Shown piece by piece: positions 23,560-34,519 of a DNA stretch of 64,000 bases. The notes beneath the pieces are model-generated. The model made no database searches. It was given only the letters and a program-made list of their open reading frames with translations, and was not told the origin of the DNA. Every line of letters starts with the position of its first letter. Positions within the stretch are counted from its first letter, which is position 1. The stretch is from the NCBI RefSeq assembly GCF_014898055.3, contig NW_023600993.1, positions 18,504,850 to 18,568,849 on the forward strand, written 5' to 3'. Origin of the DNA: Talpa occidentalis (Eukaryota; Chordata; Mammalia; Eulipotyphla; Talpidae). A program made the translations under genes and the position numbers.

Positions 23560-24600
23560 CTGGAAAAAGACCCCTCTAATTTTAAGCTGTGTTTCTATAT
23601 ATTAATATGTAATGTTTTTATCTTTGGCCACTTAAGATCTTCTCTTTGTCTTTTGCTTTCAGAAATTTGACTGATATTCCTACGTAGTATATTTTGATAT
23701 TTACTTTACTTGGCATTCTCAGTCCTCTTTGATCTGTGATTTAGTATCAGTAATTATTTCTGTAAATTCTAAATCATTATGTTTTCATAAATTTCTTTTT
23801 CCTGTCTTACTATTTCACCTTTGAACTGTTTGATGTATTTCCACAGCTCTTGAATGCTCTGATCATTTTCATTTTAACTTTCAGTCCAGATATTTTCTAA
23901 AGTCTTATTTTCCATTTTAATGATTCTTTCTTGGTCTATGTTAAGATGATGTAAAAGTCTATTAATATTCATTACCACAATTTTCATTTCTAGTATTTCC
24001 ATTTATTTCTAATACATTTTGAATTTCTGGTGAAATTTCTCATCTAATGGTGCATGTTTTCCTCCTAGACCATTAGCACCTTTAACATATTAATCATAAT
24101 TAAAATTAATTATATTATTCACATATCAATCATAATATTTAAATTATCTCTCAATTTCCGACATCACTATCTGGTTCTACCAATTTCTTTGTCTCTTGGC
24201 AGTGTGTTGTTTTGTCTTGTTTTTTGTATGTCTCATGATTTTTTAATATGTGACATCTTATGCAGGACAATAGAGAGTGATATAAATTCTTTTGAGGATA
24301 CCCTTGTTTTAGGTGGGAACTAGTATGCAAATGACCTTTATTTCATATCTGCTTCACCCTCTGCTTTAGGTTTTCCCTTTGCATTGTGTCTCAGATAGGG
24401 TCTTTTCCATATTCTATTTTAGAATATTTTCAAATATCCTATTGTTGCTTTTTCCATTTATGTTTGCTAGCTTTATGTTCTTGTTCAATCTCAATTGTCA
24501 AGAGACATTGTGTCTCTTGGTGTGGGATGTAAATTCTCCTAAACCCTCAACTATAGTTCTAGGTCCAACAAACATTCCTGGTCTTTCCCAAAGATAGTTA
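23560..24600 (-). mobile_element. Probable old L1 non-ORF or 5' region (antisense)
   Basis: T-rich sequence with phrases such as TTCCATTTTAATGATTCTTTCTTGG, CTAGTATTTCCATTTATTTCTAATACATTTTGAATTTC and TTTTTTGTATGTCTCATGATTTTTTAATATGTGACATCTTATGCAGGACAATAGAGA. These recall an old L1 region on the minus strand. Family is uncertain and ends are approximate. No gene is here. Confidence 0.45.
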
Positions 24601-24609
24601 TCTTTTCTT

Positions 24610-25608
24610 TTCTCTTCCTTAATTATAGTAAGTTTTCACCATCACCTTCAGAGTAAGAGTGCTGGTTATCCTTCATTTCATAGAATATAGCTTTATTTCT
24701 GTAGACAACATTCAACCAACAGTTGTTTGGTTGAACATATGCCTCTTCTCATAGTGGCTGCTGTTTTTCTCCCCTAGGCCTGCATCATGATGCACAATTT
24801 TGTAGGCCCCACATCAGTCACTATTGTGAAGCATGATGGAGTCATGAAGGAACAGTTGACAAGGGTAGGAACTCCTCTACATCTTCATCGTCAGTGACTC
24901 CAAAATCTCTCACCAGTACTTCACCTCCACCAGTCCATGGACTATTCTAGCTGAATTCTTCAAATGAGTGTCCAGCTGCATCTGTCCTAAGTAAGCCCTC
25001 AAGTCCCATCTCTCTCCTCATGCATCTGTCATTCATTATGTTATGACTGATTGGTTTCCAGCAACATTGGCTTCCTAATGTATTCAAGAAAAGTCATGAA
25101 CTTGCAGTTTGTTAAGGCTTTTAATTTTTCTTTGTCATTGGAAGCTTGTTAGCACAGCTTTTGAGATTTAAACATCTCAATAGAAGCTGGAAACTTCTGT
25201 TTCTTTGAAAATAATTTCTAAAATTAGGTTCAGACTAGCATAGGAAGGGCAACTGGAAAGAGAATTTTCAACTTTTTAGAATTAAGTTCTATAGAGCTAG
25301 AAGGCAGGCTACTGATGTACTTAAAAAAAAAACAACTATAAGGTTCTTTCAAGGCAAGTGTTCTTTTTCTGTCCTTCAGATGTAAAATGTTGTAAGAAAT
25401 TTTACATTGCACTATCATGAAAAGTGGAAAATGTGAAAATGAGGAACTCTTTTATTTAGCCCAGGAAAGCAGAGAAAAATTTTTGAAAAAGTGAATCCTT
25501 TCTTTCTCTAAAAAAAAATGTTAAATGTTAAAAAAATGCCCTTGGTTTTGCCTTATGCTCACTACTATTTATATTCTCCTTGGATGATCCAATCACATCA
25601 AAATTATT
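24610..25608. other. Unassigned sequence
   Basis: Nothing recognised. An imperfect hairpin, TTCAACCAA…TTGGTTGAA, lies near 24712-24737. Confidence 0.45.
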
Positions 25609-25624
25609 AAGTTATGTAAAATTT

Positions 25625-25895
25625 TTATTTATTTATTTGTTTGTTTATACATGCACTGGGTACAGTCAGAAGTGCGGGAGGGTGAGAGAATTCACCAGAG
25701 CCAGAGCGGGGAGCAGAGCAGGCAGAAGGACCGAAACACACTGCTGAAGGGAGCAGTGGGCGGCAGGAGAGGTCTGCGCGCCATGTGGGACCCTCCTCTG
25801 GTGGCCGGGGAGCAGCCGGCGATTGAACCACCGCCGTGGAAGTCGCGGGGAGCTTCGCAACCCAGCGCTCAACCGCTGCGCCACCGGGGAGGCCC
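25625..25895 (-). mobile_element. tRNA-like SINE, copy 6 (antisense)
   Basis: Full-length antisense copy. The left tail is ATTTATTTATTTGTTTGTTTATAC and the right end GCGCCACCGGGGAGGCCC. The target duplication AAGTTATGTAAAATTT at 25609-25624 and 25896-25911 is perfect over 16 bp, so the insertion is exact and probably recent. CG pairs are well kept in this copy, also a sign of youth. Open frames of 90-115 codons on both strands are SINE-borne. Confidence 0.93.
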
Positions 25896-25911
25896 AAGTT
25901 ATGTAAAATTT

Positions 25912-28900
25912 CATATTGATTTCACAGCAGAGAGTTTTCATTGCACATTACAATTTTATTTACGTTATATTGGTCATAGTCTTCACAAATCCCATTAGAC
26001 ATTAGTCGTTCATAGTTCCTCACATTCCCTGTGGTTTATTTAAACAATTCTTAAGCTCTTCCCTATTAGGGAGAACAATTCTGCTGTGCTCTCTTATGTG
26101 TCAGCTGCACTAACTGCAATGTTCAGAAGTCAAAATGCCCTACAAGACAGTCGCTGTGTCTTAGAAGACATTTTGTTGACTGTACATTGCTTCCAGTATA
26201 TCTTTTGCATTTTATGTTAGCCTTAAGAGATTTGATAAAGGCTCTTTTCCAAATATACACGGTATTTTCCTGAGAAATAATTTTATCCATATCATTATAG
26301 CTACAAGTCCAGAAATAGTGATTTTTAGAAGGAAAAAGTGGGCCTCTTTCATTATCCTATGGGATCTGGCTTACACAATGAGGTGGAGAAATTTCTTTTC
26401 TCATGTGGTATGCATATACTGACAGGTGACTTAATACCAAGGTCACCTGTTGGGAATATAAGGACATGATCTACATAGGAGGATCTGATGAGTGTCACAG
26501 CTTAATCCATGAAATGTGACACCTGAAGGATGAGACAGTCTAGTCTAAAATTTGTCATAATTGTCATCATCATAGAGGGTGATTTGCTTTCAAAAACTTA
26601 TATTGATGCACAGCTGTTCCCTCCTCCTCCACCTATCCCTCTTCCTCTCAACAGTTTGGAGCATTGGGCATCCTTTGTACTCTTTTGTACAAAGTCCTTT
26701 GTGCTCTCTAGAAGAAAAATGTTACAAATACACTAGGTAAAAATAGCTCAGTAAAAGGTAACGATTGACATTCAAGGTTTAACAGCCTTTCCTTCCTCTA
26801 ACATCTTGCAAAAGATATAACACTGCATCATTGGCCGAATGACATACCCCTAAGCATTTGAATTTTTTAAAGAAGGTCCTGGGATAAAAGAAAGTCATTC
26901 TGCATCATCACTTGAGATTGTGGTATTTAAAGGTCATCAGAAAAGCATCCTCCTGACACGTAATATCAATGGCAACCTCTTGGTATATGAGCTGATGATA
27001 ATATGTTGTTAAAAGCATTGTGTGACAAATGGAAATAAGAATGTTTGTCGTCAAATATTTTCTGCTGCTTGTACAAATGGAAAAGATAAGGTTCATGGTA
27101 TTTATTTTCTGTCTCCTAGTATATGTGAACATTCCTATCAGAGTTTTATCTTTATAGAGGTAACTTCTGTTGAGATATAATAACCTTGAGTGGAGTTCTT
27201 AACTACTGGTAAGGTAAATTTTAGTTTGTGACCAATGTCAAAAAACAACAACAATGAAATATACTTCTGAATTGGAGTGACAAAGGATAAATTTTAAAAA
27301 ATGAAAAAATATAGTTATATGTGATTATGTACTCCCATGTACCTCTGGGTGATATGGCATTGCCTTTATAAAATCATCTGTAACAGTTTAAATTTTTGTG
27401 AAATGTTAAATGATACAAATTTTGGATGATCTTTAAATGTGGATCTGTGAATGCCAGAAAGAAATCAAAGGAAATGGGCAAGTGCTATAGAAATTAGGAA
27501 AAATATAAGACAATTTCAATATATTGTCCCTGACCAATTGCTAACATTTGTTAAGTTCTATTTTACATACAATAAAGTTTATTTCTGCAGACAAAATTAG
27601 GTTGCAGTGGGAGGGTTGTGAGATCAACCTGAAATCAAGTCTTCTTTGCTGATCCCTGAACATAAAGGAGCACTCTGTTAACAGTGATAAAAGATGTGAG
27701 ACTGACTTATGGGGAAAAACATTTAATCAGGGCAAACTGCTGGTGCAAAAATGGTATAGCCCTTTCCTTGTGGGACATCCACACATATATGCACACTCAT
27801 ATTCATCCCCACAATGGCTAACTTTCAGTATTAATAGCTATAGTGGGGAGTAAAAATAAAAGATTCTAAGAAGTCATTACTGCTAGTATTAACAGAACTA
27901 CTTTTTTGTCTCAGGTGCTGTAGCAGATATGGAGAAATTCTTGCATAGTTGACTCTGGAAAACCATCTTGAAATGTGATTTTATAGTTTATAGATATAAA
28001 TATTTTCTGAGTTTTTTTCTTCCTTCAAAATGTGTGAGAATCATTTGCTGATAAATGCTATTGATTTTTAATGAAGTTTTACTAGTTCATTTAAAGTAGA
28101 ATTAATATATAGTATAAGTAATTTATTTTATATATACACACACAAAAGTATATGCATTATACATACATAAACACAAATGTCCCAAATAGTATTTCCTGTG
28201 TTCATTTTTGCATTTATTAATTGTTAGTGCTTTTTGTGGAAAATAGCTAACTTCTAAACATTTGCTGTAATGTAAATATTATTTTAGCTACCTACTATAA
28301 GATTGTAAAATTCTTGGTTAAAATTGATGATATTTGGCAAAGACAGCAGAATCTCGTTAAATTCAGTGGTGAGAATTATTCATCCATATTTAGTGGCAAC
28401 TGGATTTTTACTGATGACGGTATTTGCCAAAGATCTCTGTTAGGAAATTAAAGCTTACTGTAAAGGAAATACTAATTTTCTAAAAGGAACCTTAGGTAAG
28501 GGGAACAGATCATGTACAAGTGTGAAATCAAAGTGCATTACTTGTTTTGAATTTTTACAACAAGAAAATATCAAATAAATGTTACTTTGTCTCTTGGCAA
28601 AGATTTGTAACCCATAACTACATTGATACATGTGCTATGTCAGTGGCAGCAGTGAAATTCATAGTATTTTTATGTGAAATGCACTGTTTTATTGCATTAA
28701 TTCACATTTAATGTGTACACAGTAATAACCATAAAATATGATAACCAAAGTTATATATTTTCTTCAGAACATTCATTTAGAGAGCTTTCAAAAGAGTCTG
28801 AGGAAATTAAAATATCAGTCAGTTTACCTGCAGGATATAGAGCAAAAGCAAAAAGCAGTATAATATCTTTTATAAGCCACCCGTTCCTCCCCATATAATG

Positions 28901-29870
28901 TTCTTACTTCTGGCTGATAAAATACAATAGTCATAACTCTGTACATATTTTTTTTAACTATGGTACACAAAACAAAGGTTTCTGAAGTGAAGGAAAATAT
29001 ACCTCCATCAGTAAAATTGCATTACTCACTTGATTACAAGCAGGAGGGTTGAAGGCACAAGAAAGCAGTGAAGGTAGAAATCCCAAAGCCCCTTTCTTGG
29101 TAATGGGCCGTAGAAAGATGACTCCCATAAAGGCAGGAAGTCTCTCATAAGAGGTAGTTGAGGCCCAGGGGATGTTGAGAAATAACAAATAACAGGTGCC
29201 CAGAAAACAACAAAAATGAAAAATCTTGGTCATATTGTAAAAAAATAAAGCAACACAGCAGGATATAATGTTCTAAAATCATTGATAGAGGGGTCCAAGT
29301 AATGATCAAATTAAACTTAGTAAACACAAAATGGTTCTAGAAATACAGAAGGTTTCCTATATATTCTTGATTATCTTCTCAGATTTGAATATTCTTGCTG
29401 TCCAGTAGTCTGGCCTAGTAATCAAACAGAAGTTAATTGTTCCAGATTAAGGCTTACTTTAAGAGCCAATCCACATCCTGAATCCTTCAAGAAGACTCTC
29501 ATGGTAACCACAGCACCTACTGATCCTATCCTTTGTTGAATTCCTATTGCCTTTGTATACAACCTTTTATACAGGTTGTTCATTGATTAATTCTTTTATT
29601 CTTTCACCACTAATGAAGTACTTTCCATAGGCATAGCTTCAGTTTATCACTGAGTTATGTTCTAATTAAGACATGAATGGAAACAGTATATTTATAATTG
29701 GATATGTTTGTCATTATTTAAAGTAAACTTAAAAAATACAAACCATACATACATAATTTAACCCAAAAGAAAGTTGTAACACAGGGAGTAAAACATTTCT
29801 CCTTGTTACAACTTCTTGTTTGGAACTTGACTGACATTAAAACATAAAACATCGTAGTAGATCTTGTTTT
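25912..29870. other. About 4 kb of unassigned sequence
   Basis: No repeat or exon is recognised with confidence. Small structures are a 9-bp inverted repeat ACAGGTGAC/GTCACCTGT (26422-26450) and a hairpin AAGTTGTAAC…GTTACAACTT (29771-29814). Open frames of 60-91 codons are isolated. Confidence 0.45.
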
Positions 29871-29879
29871 TTGTCTTTA

Positions 29880-30115
29880 TCTCAAACCCATCTCCTCTCC
29901 TTCCTGGGTTCACAGCCAGATTACATTTCTGACATTCCCTGACAGTTAGATTTGGTCAGTTGAGTGCAATCTGACCAGTGCAATGGGAGGAAGTGGTATG
30001 TGCCACTTCCATATCTGGTCTATAAAAATGTCCACACATGATCCTATCCTCATTTACTGTCTGCCAGCTGGATGTTAATGACCAGGACCACCATGGAAAC
30101 CTTGTGTTTAAAAGG
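29880..30115 (+). mobile_element. Old interspersed repeat, left part (split by L1)
   Basis: GCAGGTGTGACC-type old-element phrases: GGAGGAAGTGGTATGTGCCACTTCCATATCTGG, CTGTCTGCCAGCTGGATGTTAATGACCAGGACCACCATGGAAACC. They recall a common ancient mammalian LTR or DNA repeat (…CCACTTCCAGGC…CTGCCAGCTGGATG…GACCAGGGCCACC…). The same element resumes at 30603 with GACAGAGCCTCCATCATCCTG, so the L1 at 30116-30560 landed inside it. Class is not certain. Confidence 0.5.
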
Positions 30116-30560
30116 AAGCTATGGAAACAACCCAAATGCCCAAAAATAGATGACTGGATCAAGAAGGTGTGGTACATATACACAATGGAATATTACTCAA
30201 CAATCCAAAAAGATAAACTCATGCAATTTGCAGCAACATGATTGGAGCTGGAAGGGTTCATGCTCAGCGAAATAAGCCAAAAAGAGAAAGAAAAATACCG
30301 GATGGTCTCACTCATAGCAGAAATTTAGAAGACCTAAATAAGGGACCAGGAAAAAGACTAATTATAATAAAGTAAAAAATCAAAATCAATAAGCAACTGT
30401 AAACCAGAGACACACTATGGGGGGGTTAGGGAGGAGAGACTAGGGTCAAAATAAGGGATTGTATGGGTACTATAACGAAGATGAAAATGCATACATTGTG
30501 CAAAAATGAAAAATGATGTAAAAAATTATAAAATAAATAAATCAATAAATAAAAATACAT
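30116..30560 (+). mobile_element. 5'-truncated L1 3' end
   Basis: Starts abruptly in ORF2 at CTATGGAAACAACCCAAATGCCC. It runs through the WIKKVWYIYTMEYYS coding block and breaks at an in-frame TGA just after GCAGCAACA. The 3'UTR (GACACACTATGGGGGGG … AAAAATGAAAAATGATGTAAAA) follows, then an AAATAAATAAATCAATAAATAAAAA tail. Same family as the 4483 copy, but the 3'UTR end differs. Confidence 0.9.
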
Positions 30561-30599
30561 GTTCTTTCAAAAAACCTTATATTAAACATTACTATTTTT

Positions 30600-30720
30600 T
30601 TTAAAGGACAGAGCCTCCATCATCCTGCAAGTATATCATCATCCTGCATGGAGTTCATGCAGTCCCTTATATACTTCATGCAGATAACTAATTGTTTTTA
30701 ATGTCTAAGCAGAACTGAGT
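30600..30720 (+). mobile_element. Old interspersed repeat, right part
   Basis: GACAGAGCCTCCATCATCCTGCAAG and CATCATCCTGCATGGAGTTCATGCAG continue the element interrupted at 30115. A 30-bp stretch near 30615-30650 is partly duplicated (ATCATCCTGCA twice). Confidence 0.45.
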
Positions 30721-30724
30721 TTAT

Positions 30725-30898
30725 TGTTTGCAAGAACTGTTATTCATTTAAACTATTCCTTATGGATAGGCTGTTGAATTACTAGTGGTGTATGTTATAA
30801 ATTATACCACAAGTAGCCTTGTTATTATGTCTCAATATCTTAGGGTAAATTTCAGCAGCAGAATTCTGAATCACAAGTACATCCTTTTAAAGCTGATA
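30725..30898 (-). mobile_element. Old L1/HAL1 3' fragment (antisense)
   Basis: ATTCATTTAAACTATTCCTTATGG … CCTTGTTATTATGTCTCAATATCTTAGGGTAAATTTCAGCAGCAGAATTCTGAATCACAAG follows the reversed order of an old L1 3' region (…TAGGATAAATTCCTAGAAGTGGAATTGCTGGGTC…). Diverged. Confidence 0.45.
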
Positions 30899-31091
30899 CA
30901 GGCTTCTGCCACTATCTGAAAGTAGAATGTCCCTATTTGGAATGATTTGGTAGGTTAACATTTGGTTCTGGGAATGCTATTATCATGAATTTGTCTGGAA
31001 AAAAGTTTTTGAGCATTCCCAGGCCCAAAATAACCTACCAAATCTCACCAAAATAGGAAAATTCTACTTTCAGATAGTGGTAGAAGCTTGC
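30899..31091. mobile_element. Palindromic MITE-like element (193 bp, TA-flanked)
   Basis: Two long arms face each other. The left arm (30899-30978) holds CTTCTGCCACTATCTGAAAG, and the right arm (31012-31091) holds its near-exact reverse complement CTTTCAGATAGTGGTAGAAG. Pairing continues inwards through TTTGGTAGGTTA/TAACCTACCAAA to GGGAATGCT/AGCATTCCC, leaving a 33-nt loop. The arms are about 80 nt with few mismatches. A TA dinucleotide lies just outside each end (30897-30898 and 31092-31093), as for Tc1/mariner-type insertions. RNA read through here would form a long hairpin. Family name unknown to me. Confidence 0.75.
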
Positions 31092-31304
31092 TATCACTTT
31101 GTAAACTATTCTTCCTTCAAATTATTTATAACAACTTTGTTTTCTCTAATAGTATTTGAACATGACTCTATAGTCACATTTTTATGACACTTAGGTATTT
31201 TTTTCCAGCTTTGTTGATTAAAAAATAGACTTTATTTCTTGGCTTCACTTTTTTAAAATGTGGGCTTTTTTCTTTCTTTCTAAGTGAAGTTTCATGTTAT
31301 TTTT

Positions 31305-31970
31305 TAAAATATTTATTTGTATGTATATTTTACATCATTGTTCATTTTTGTACAACATATGCTTGTGTGCTTTCTCCTCTCAGTCGTATTTCCTGTAAAA
31401 TTCCCACCATCTGTTCACCCATGAACTATCACCACGGTCTCTTGTGCTCATCTCTCCCCTGTTTTGATCCCTCTGCATCACTCTCCCTTGTAATATGTCT
31501 CTGATTTTATTTTTTATTTATTATTTTTTTCCCTGATCCCTTATTTGGTTCCCCTATATTCCTCCTATAAGTGAAACCATGTGATATTTTTTTTTCTTCT
31601 GGCCTATTTCACTAAGTATAATCCTTTCCAGCTCCATCCATGTTGCTGCGAATGGCATAAATTTATTTTTTTGATTGCTGAGTAATATTCCATTGTGTAT
31701 ATGTACCAAATCTTCTTGATCCAGTCATCTATTGTTGGGCATTTGGGTTGTTTCCATATCTTAACTATTGTAAATAGTGCTACAATAAGCATAGAGATGC
31801 AGGATTCCTTTTGAATTAATGTTTTTGTGTCTTTGGGTAGATTCCTAGTGATGGAATTGCTGGGTCATATGCTATTTTTGAGGAATCTCCACACAGCTTT
31901 CCATAGTGGTTGGCTCAGTTCCTACCAGCAGTGTAGGAGATTTCCTTTTTCTCCACATCCTTGCCAACTT
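31305..31970 (-). mobile_element. L1 3' end and ORF2, part A (antisense, interrupted by SINE)
   Basis: Reversed L1 3'UTR (AAAATATTTATTTGTATG … CTCCTCTCAGTCGTATTTCC … CACCACGGTCTCTTGTGC) followed by the reversed ORF2 end. The coded block MLIVALFTIVKIWKQPKCPTIDDWIKK lies at 31604-31792 on the minus strand. The element is split by SINE copy 7 and resumes at 32272. Confidence 0.92.
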
Positions 31971-31988
31971 TGTTGTTGCCTGTTTTTT

Positions 31989-32253
31989 TTCCCCATTTTA
32001 AAGATTTATTTATACAAGCACCGGGTACAGTCAGAAGCGCAGGAGGGTGAGAGAATTCACCAGAGCCAGAGCCGGGAGCAGAGCAGGCAGACTGACGAAA
32101 TACACTGCTGAGGGGAGCAGTGGGTGGCAGGAGAGGTCTGCGCACCATGTGGGACCCTCGCCAGTGACCGGGGATCGAACCAGCGCTGCAGAGGCTGCAG
32201 GCAGCTTCGCAGGGCAGCCCAGCGCTCAACTGCTGCGCCACCAGGGGAGGCCC
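31989..32253 (-). mobile_element. tRNA-like SINE, copy 7 (antisense, inside L1)
   Basis: Full-length antisense copy, from CCCCATTTTAAAGATTTATTTATAC to GCGCCACCAGGGGAGGCCC. The reversed B-box is GGGATCGAACC. The L1 target was duplicated: TGTTGTTGCCTGTTTTTT (31971-31988) and TGTTGTTTCCTGTTTTTT (32254-32271), one mismatch. CG pairs are abundant. It is younger than the L1 that contains it. Confidence 0.93.
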
Positions 32254-32271
32254 TGTTGTTTCCTGTTTTTT

Positions 32272-32765
32272 AATGTGGTGTTCTCACTCGTATGAGGTGA
32301 TATCTCATTGTGGTTTTGATTTGCATTTCCCTGATTATAAGTGATGTTGAACATTTTTTCATATACTTGTTGACCATTTGCATTTCCTCTTTGCAGAAGT
32401 TTCTTTTTAGCTCTTATGCCCATTTTTTGACTGGATTGTTTACTTCATTTTTGTTGAGTCCTGTGAGCTCTTTGTAGATATTTGTGATCAGTCATTTATC
32501 AGTTGTATTGTGTGAAAAAATTTTCTTCTAATCAGTGGGGTGTCTCCTTGTTTTGGTTAATGTCTCTTTTGCTGTACAGAAGCTTTTTAGTTTGATGTAA
32601 TCCCAGCTGTTTATCTTTTCCTTGACTTTCTTTGCTTTGGGGGATGAGTCTTTAAAGACATTATTGAGATGTCATGTAGTATTTTTCCTATATTTTCTTC
32701 TATATATTTTTTGGTTTCATGTCTTATGTTCAATTCTTTTATCCATTTTGAATTGCATTTTTAAA
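32272..32765 (-). mobile_element. L1 ORF2, part B (antisense)
   Basis: Reversed ORF2 continues past the SINE: TGGTGTTCTCACTCGTATGAGGTGATATCTCATTGTGGTTTTGATTTGCATTTCCCTGAT, then TTGTTTTGGTTAATGTCTCTTTTGCTGTACAGAAGC and TTTATCCATTTTGAATTGCATTTTT. Together with part A, about 1.16 kb of one L1. It is 5'-truncated inside ORF2. Confidence 0.92.
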
Positions 32766-32769
32766 ATTT

Positions 32770-32945
32770 TGAGTAATATTGTATATCTTTTCATATGATT
32801 TTAACCATTTATATTTCCTTTCCTATAAAGTAAATGCTCGTACCCTTTGCATATTTCTCTAAAGGGTTGTATGGCTTTCTCATTTTGATTTATAATAGAA
32901 CTATAAGCTGTTTAGTAGATTTGTTAAATATTTCTTGGTTTAACT
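32770..32945 (-). mobile_element. Older L1 ORF2 fragment (antisense)
   Basis: GTATATCTTTTCATATGATTTTAACCATTTATATTTCCTTTCCTATAAAG … TACCCTTTGCATATTTCTCTAAAGGGTTGTATGGC resembles a reversed old L1 ORF2 segment. It overlaps in ORF2 position with the neighbouring younger L1, so it is a separate copy. Confidence 0.55.
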
Positions 32946-32949
32946 TTCA

Positions 32950-33540
32950 GCACAAGAGTTAAACACATTTGAACATTTTTGTATAATTTATAAATACTTT
33001 GCATTTTATGCAAACAGAAATGGAGCTTGAAGGGCGTTAAGGTCAAACAACCAATACATGGTAGAACTGGCTAATGACTCAGAATCTCAAACATGAGATC
33101 CTGTGTTTTTCCCAGGTCATCACTAACTTTTATGGAGTGGATTCTATGAACACACATGCTGTGTGGCTGAATCAAAAGTTCCTTTTACAATCATTACTAT
33201 TATTATTCGTCATCTACCTTTCATTACCAATTATCATCAAGTAACTGGAATGAATGTTTTTAGCAATTAAATGAAATGGCTTATAAAAGTATTCTTGTCA
33301 GGCACCTACAAAGACCTTTGCAAATACAAGTTTTTTTTTTTTTTAACAAAGAGTATAGTTTATAAAAGTGTCAGGAGGGCTAGTAAGTCAAGAAGGAAAA
33401 GGATGAGATGTTACTCAGTGATCAGTATGTCCCTAGAGCTGGAGGGACGAACAGAGTCTCATGGAATGCACTGCTGAGGGCTCTGGGGTATGAGTAGTTT
33501 CCAGCTGTTTCCAGAACCATACTACTTTAGTGCTGCAGGA
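32950..33540. other. Unassigned sequence
   Basis: No gene or named repeat. It includes a poly-T run at 33330-33344. Confidence 0.45.
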
Positions 33541-33890
33541 AGTCAGGATCCTGTAGTCCTACTGATTCTGCAGAAGTCCTGGAGCCTAGTATTGTGATGC
33601 TGTTGGAATGGCTACTCAGATTTTTGGAGCCTGTACTTGATTGCTTCTGTATTATAGCTGCCATCGCCAAGCCAGCAGTGCAGCACCTGGCAGTCCACCT
33701 GCAGTTGCTTGCTGTCCTCACTGCTGCTGCAGCTGCTGCCATCAGGATCAACAAGACTGCATTTCTGAGGCTTGTGGGATACTGCCCCTGTGACTTAAAA
33801 GACAGAGCAAATGAAAGAAAAACAGCTTATCTCTTCTCCTGCCCTTTGTTCTTCCACCTATATCTGCCAATAGTTAGCAGAGATTAATCA
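33540..33890. other. GCT/CTG-rich block with overlapping open frames, origin unknown
   Basis: This 350-bp block is richer in G and C than its surroundings and contains CTGCTGCTGCAGCTGCTGCC at 33721-33740. The + strand frame 33594-33887 gives 97 residues with a run of alanines and no known domain. The minus frame 33527-33754 likewise gives an Ala run. It may be an old repeat or pseudogene; I cannot name it, and no splice or start context supports a gene. Confidence 0.4.
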
Positions 33891-33984
33891 GAAAGTATCA
33901 GGCTGGATAATATTGTTTTAGGCAGGAAAGTTGCTATTGAGCTGAGAACTCAAAAGACAACAACCAACCTCTATGTTTTTTATA

Positions 33985-34205
33985 CACTCAGTAGATACCA
34001 AGACTATGTCCACCACATTATCTCATTCAATACATCAACCACTGACAGTGGGTTCACTCATTACCACACGTTGTAGATGAGAAAACAGACTCAGAGGTGT
34101 TGAGCAGCTTGCCTGAGATTACGTAACTAGGAAGATGGCAGTTCTTGGACTCTAATTTAGGTTAATCTCAGATTAAGTCTTGAGTGTTTAACCATTTTTC
34201 TACAA
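33985..34205 (-). mobile_element. MIR fragment (antisense)
   Basis: CACATTATCTCATTCAATACATC … TTGTAGATGAGAAAACAGACTCAGAGGTGTTGAGCAGCTTGCCTGAGATTACGTAACTAGGAAGATGGCAG is the reversed MIR core. Confidence 0.85.
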
Positions 34206-34319
34206 ATCTTCGTGCCTTCCAGTCCTGGCTGTGTGGTCATCCTCTGTACTGGTGATCATTGTGGGCCCTCTCCCATCCAGACCAAGGAAAGTCACATTTG
34301 CTTTCTCTGAGCAGCCTTT

Positions 34320-34515
34320 TCACACTATAGAGCCATCATCCTAAGGGGTGCAGCAATCCTTTTGACCATCACTATGCAGAGTCTGTGCAGCAGCAACACT
34401 AGCATCAGTAGGGAGGTGTTAAAAATGCTGAATCTTAGACTCTGCACTAATATTGGCCCTTTCAATCAAAATCTGAATTTTAAAAGTCACAGTTGAATAT
34501 TGTGCTCCCTGAAGC
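34320..34515 (+). mobile_element. hAT-Charlie-like DNA transposon fragment
   Basis: GTGCAGCAGCAACACTAGCATCAGTAGGGAGGTGTTAAAAATGCTGAATCTTAGACTCTGCAC … ATCTGAATTTTAAAAGTC … AAGCTTGAGAATG reproduces the known phrase order of a MER-type hAT element. Confidence 0.65.
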
Positions 34516-34519
34516 TTGA

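Noticed and set aside
25625..25998. 90-115-codon frames on both strands
   Set aside because: Derived from the SINE copy 6 body; the same frames recur in the other SINE copies.
26422..26450. 9-bp inverted repeat ACAGGTGAC/GTCACCTGT as an operator
   Set aside because: Too short and isolated; two E-box-like words by chance is the simpler reading.
31915..32241. 108-codon minus frame
   Set aside because: A chimera of L1 and SINE sequence.
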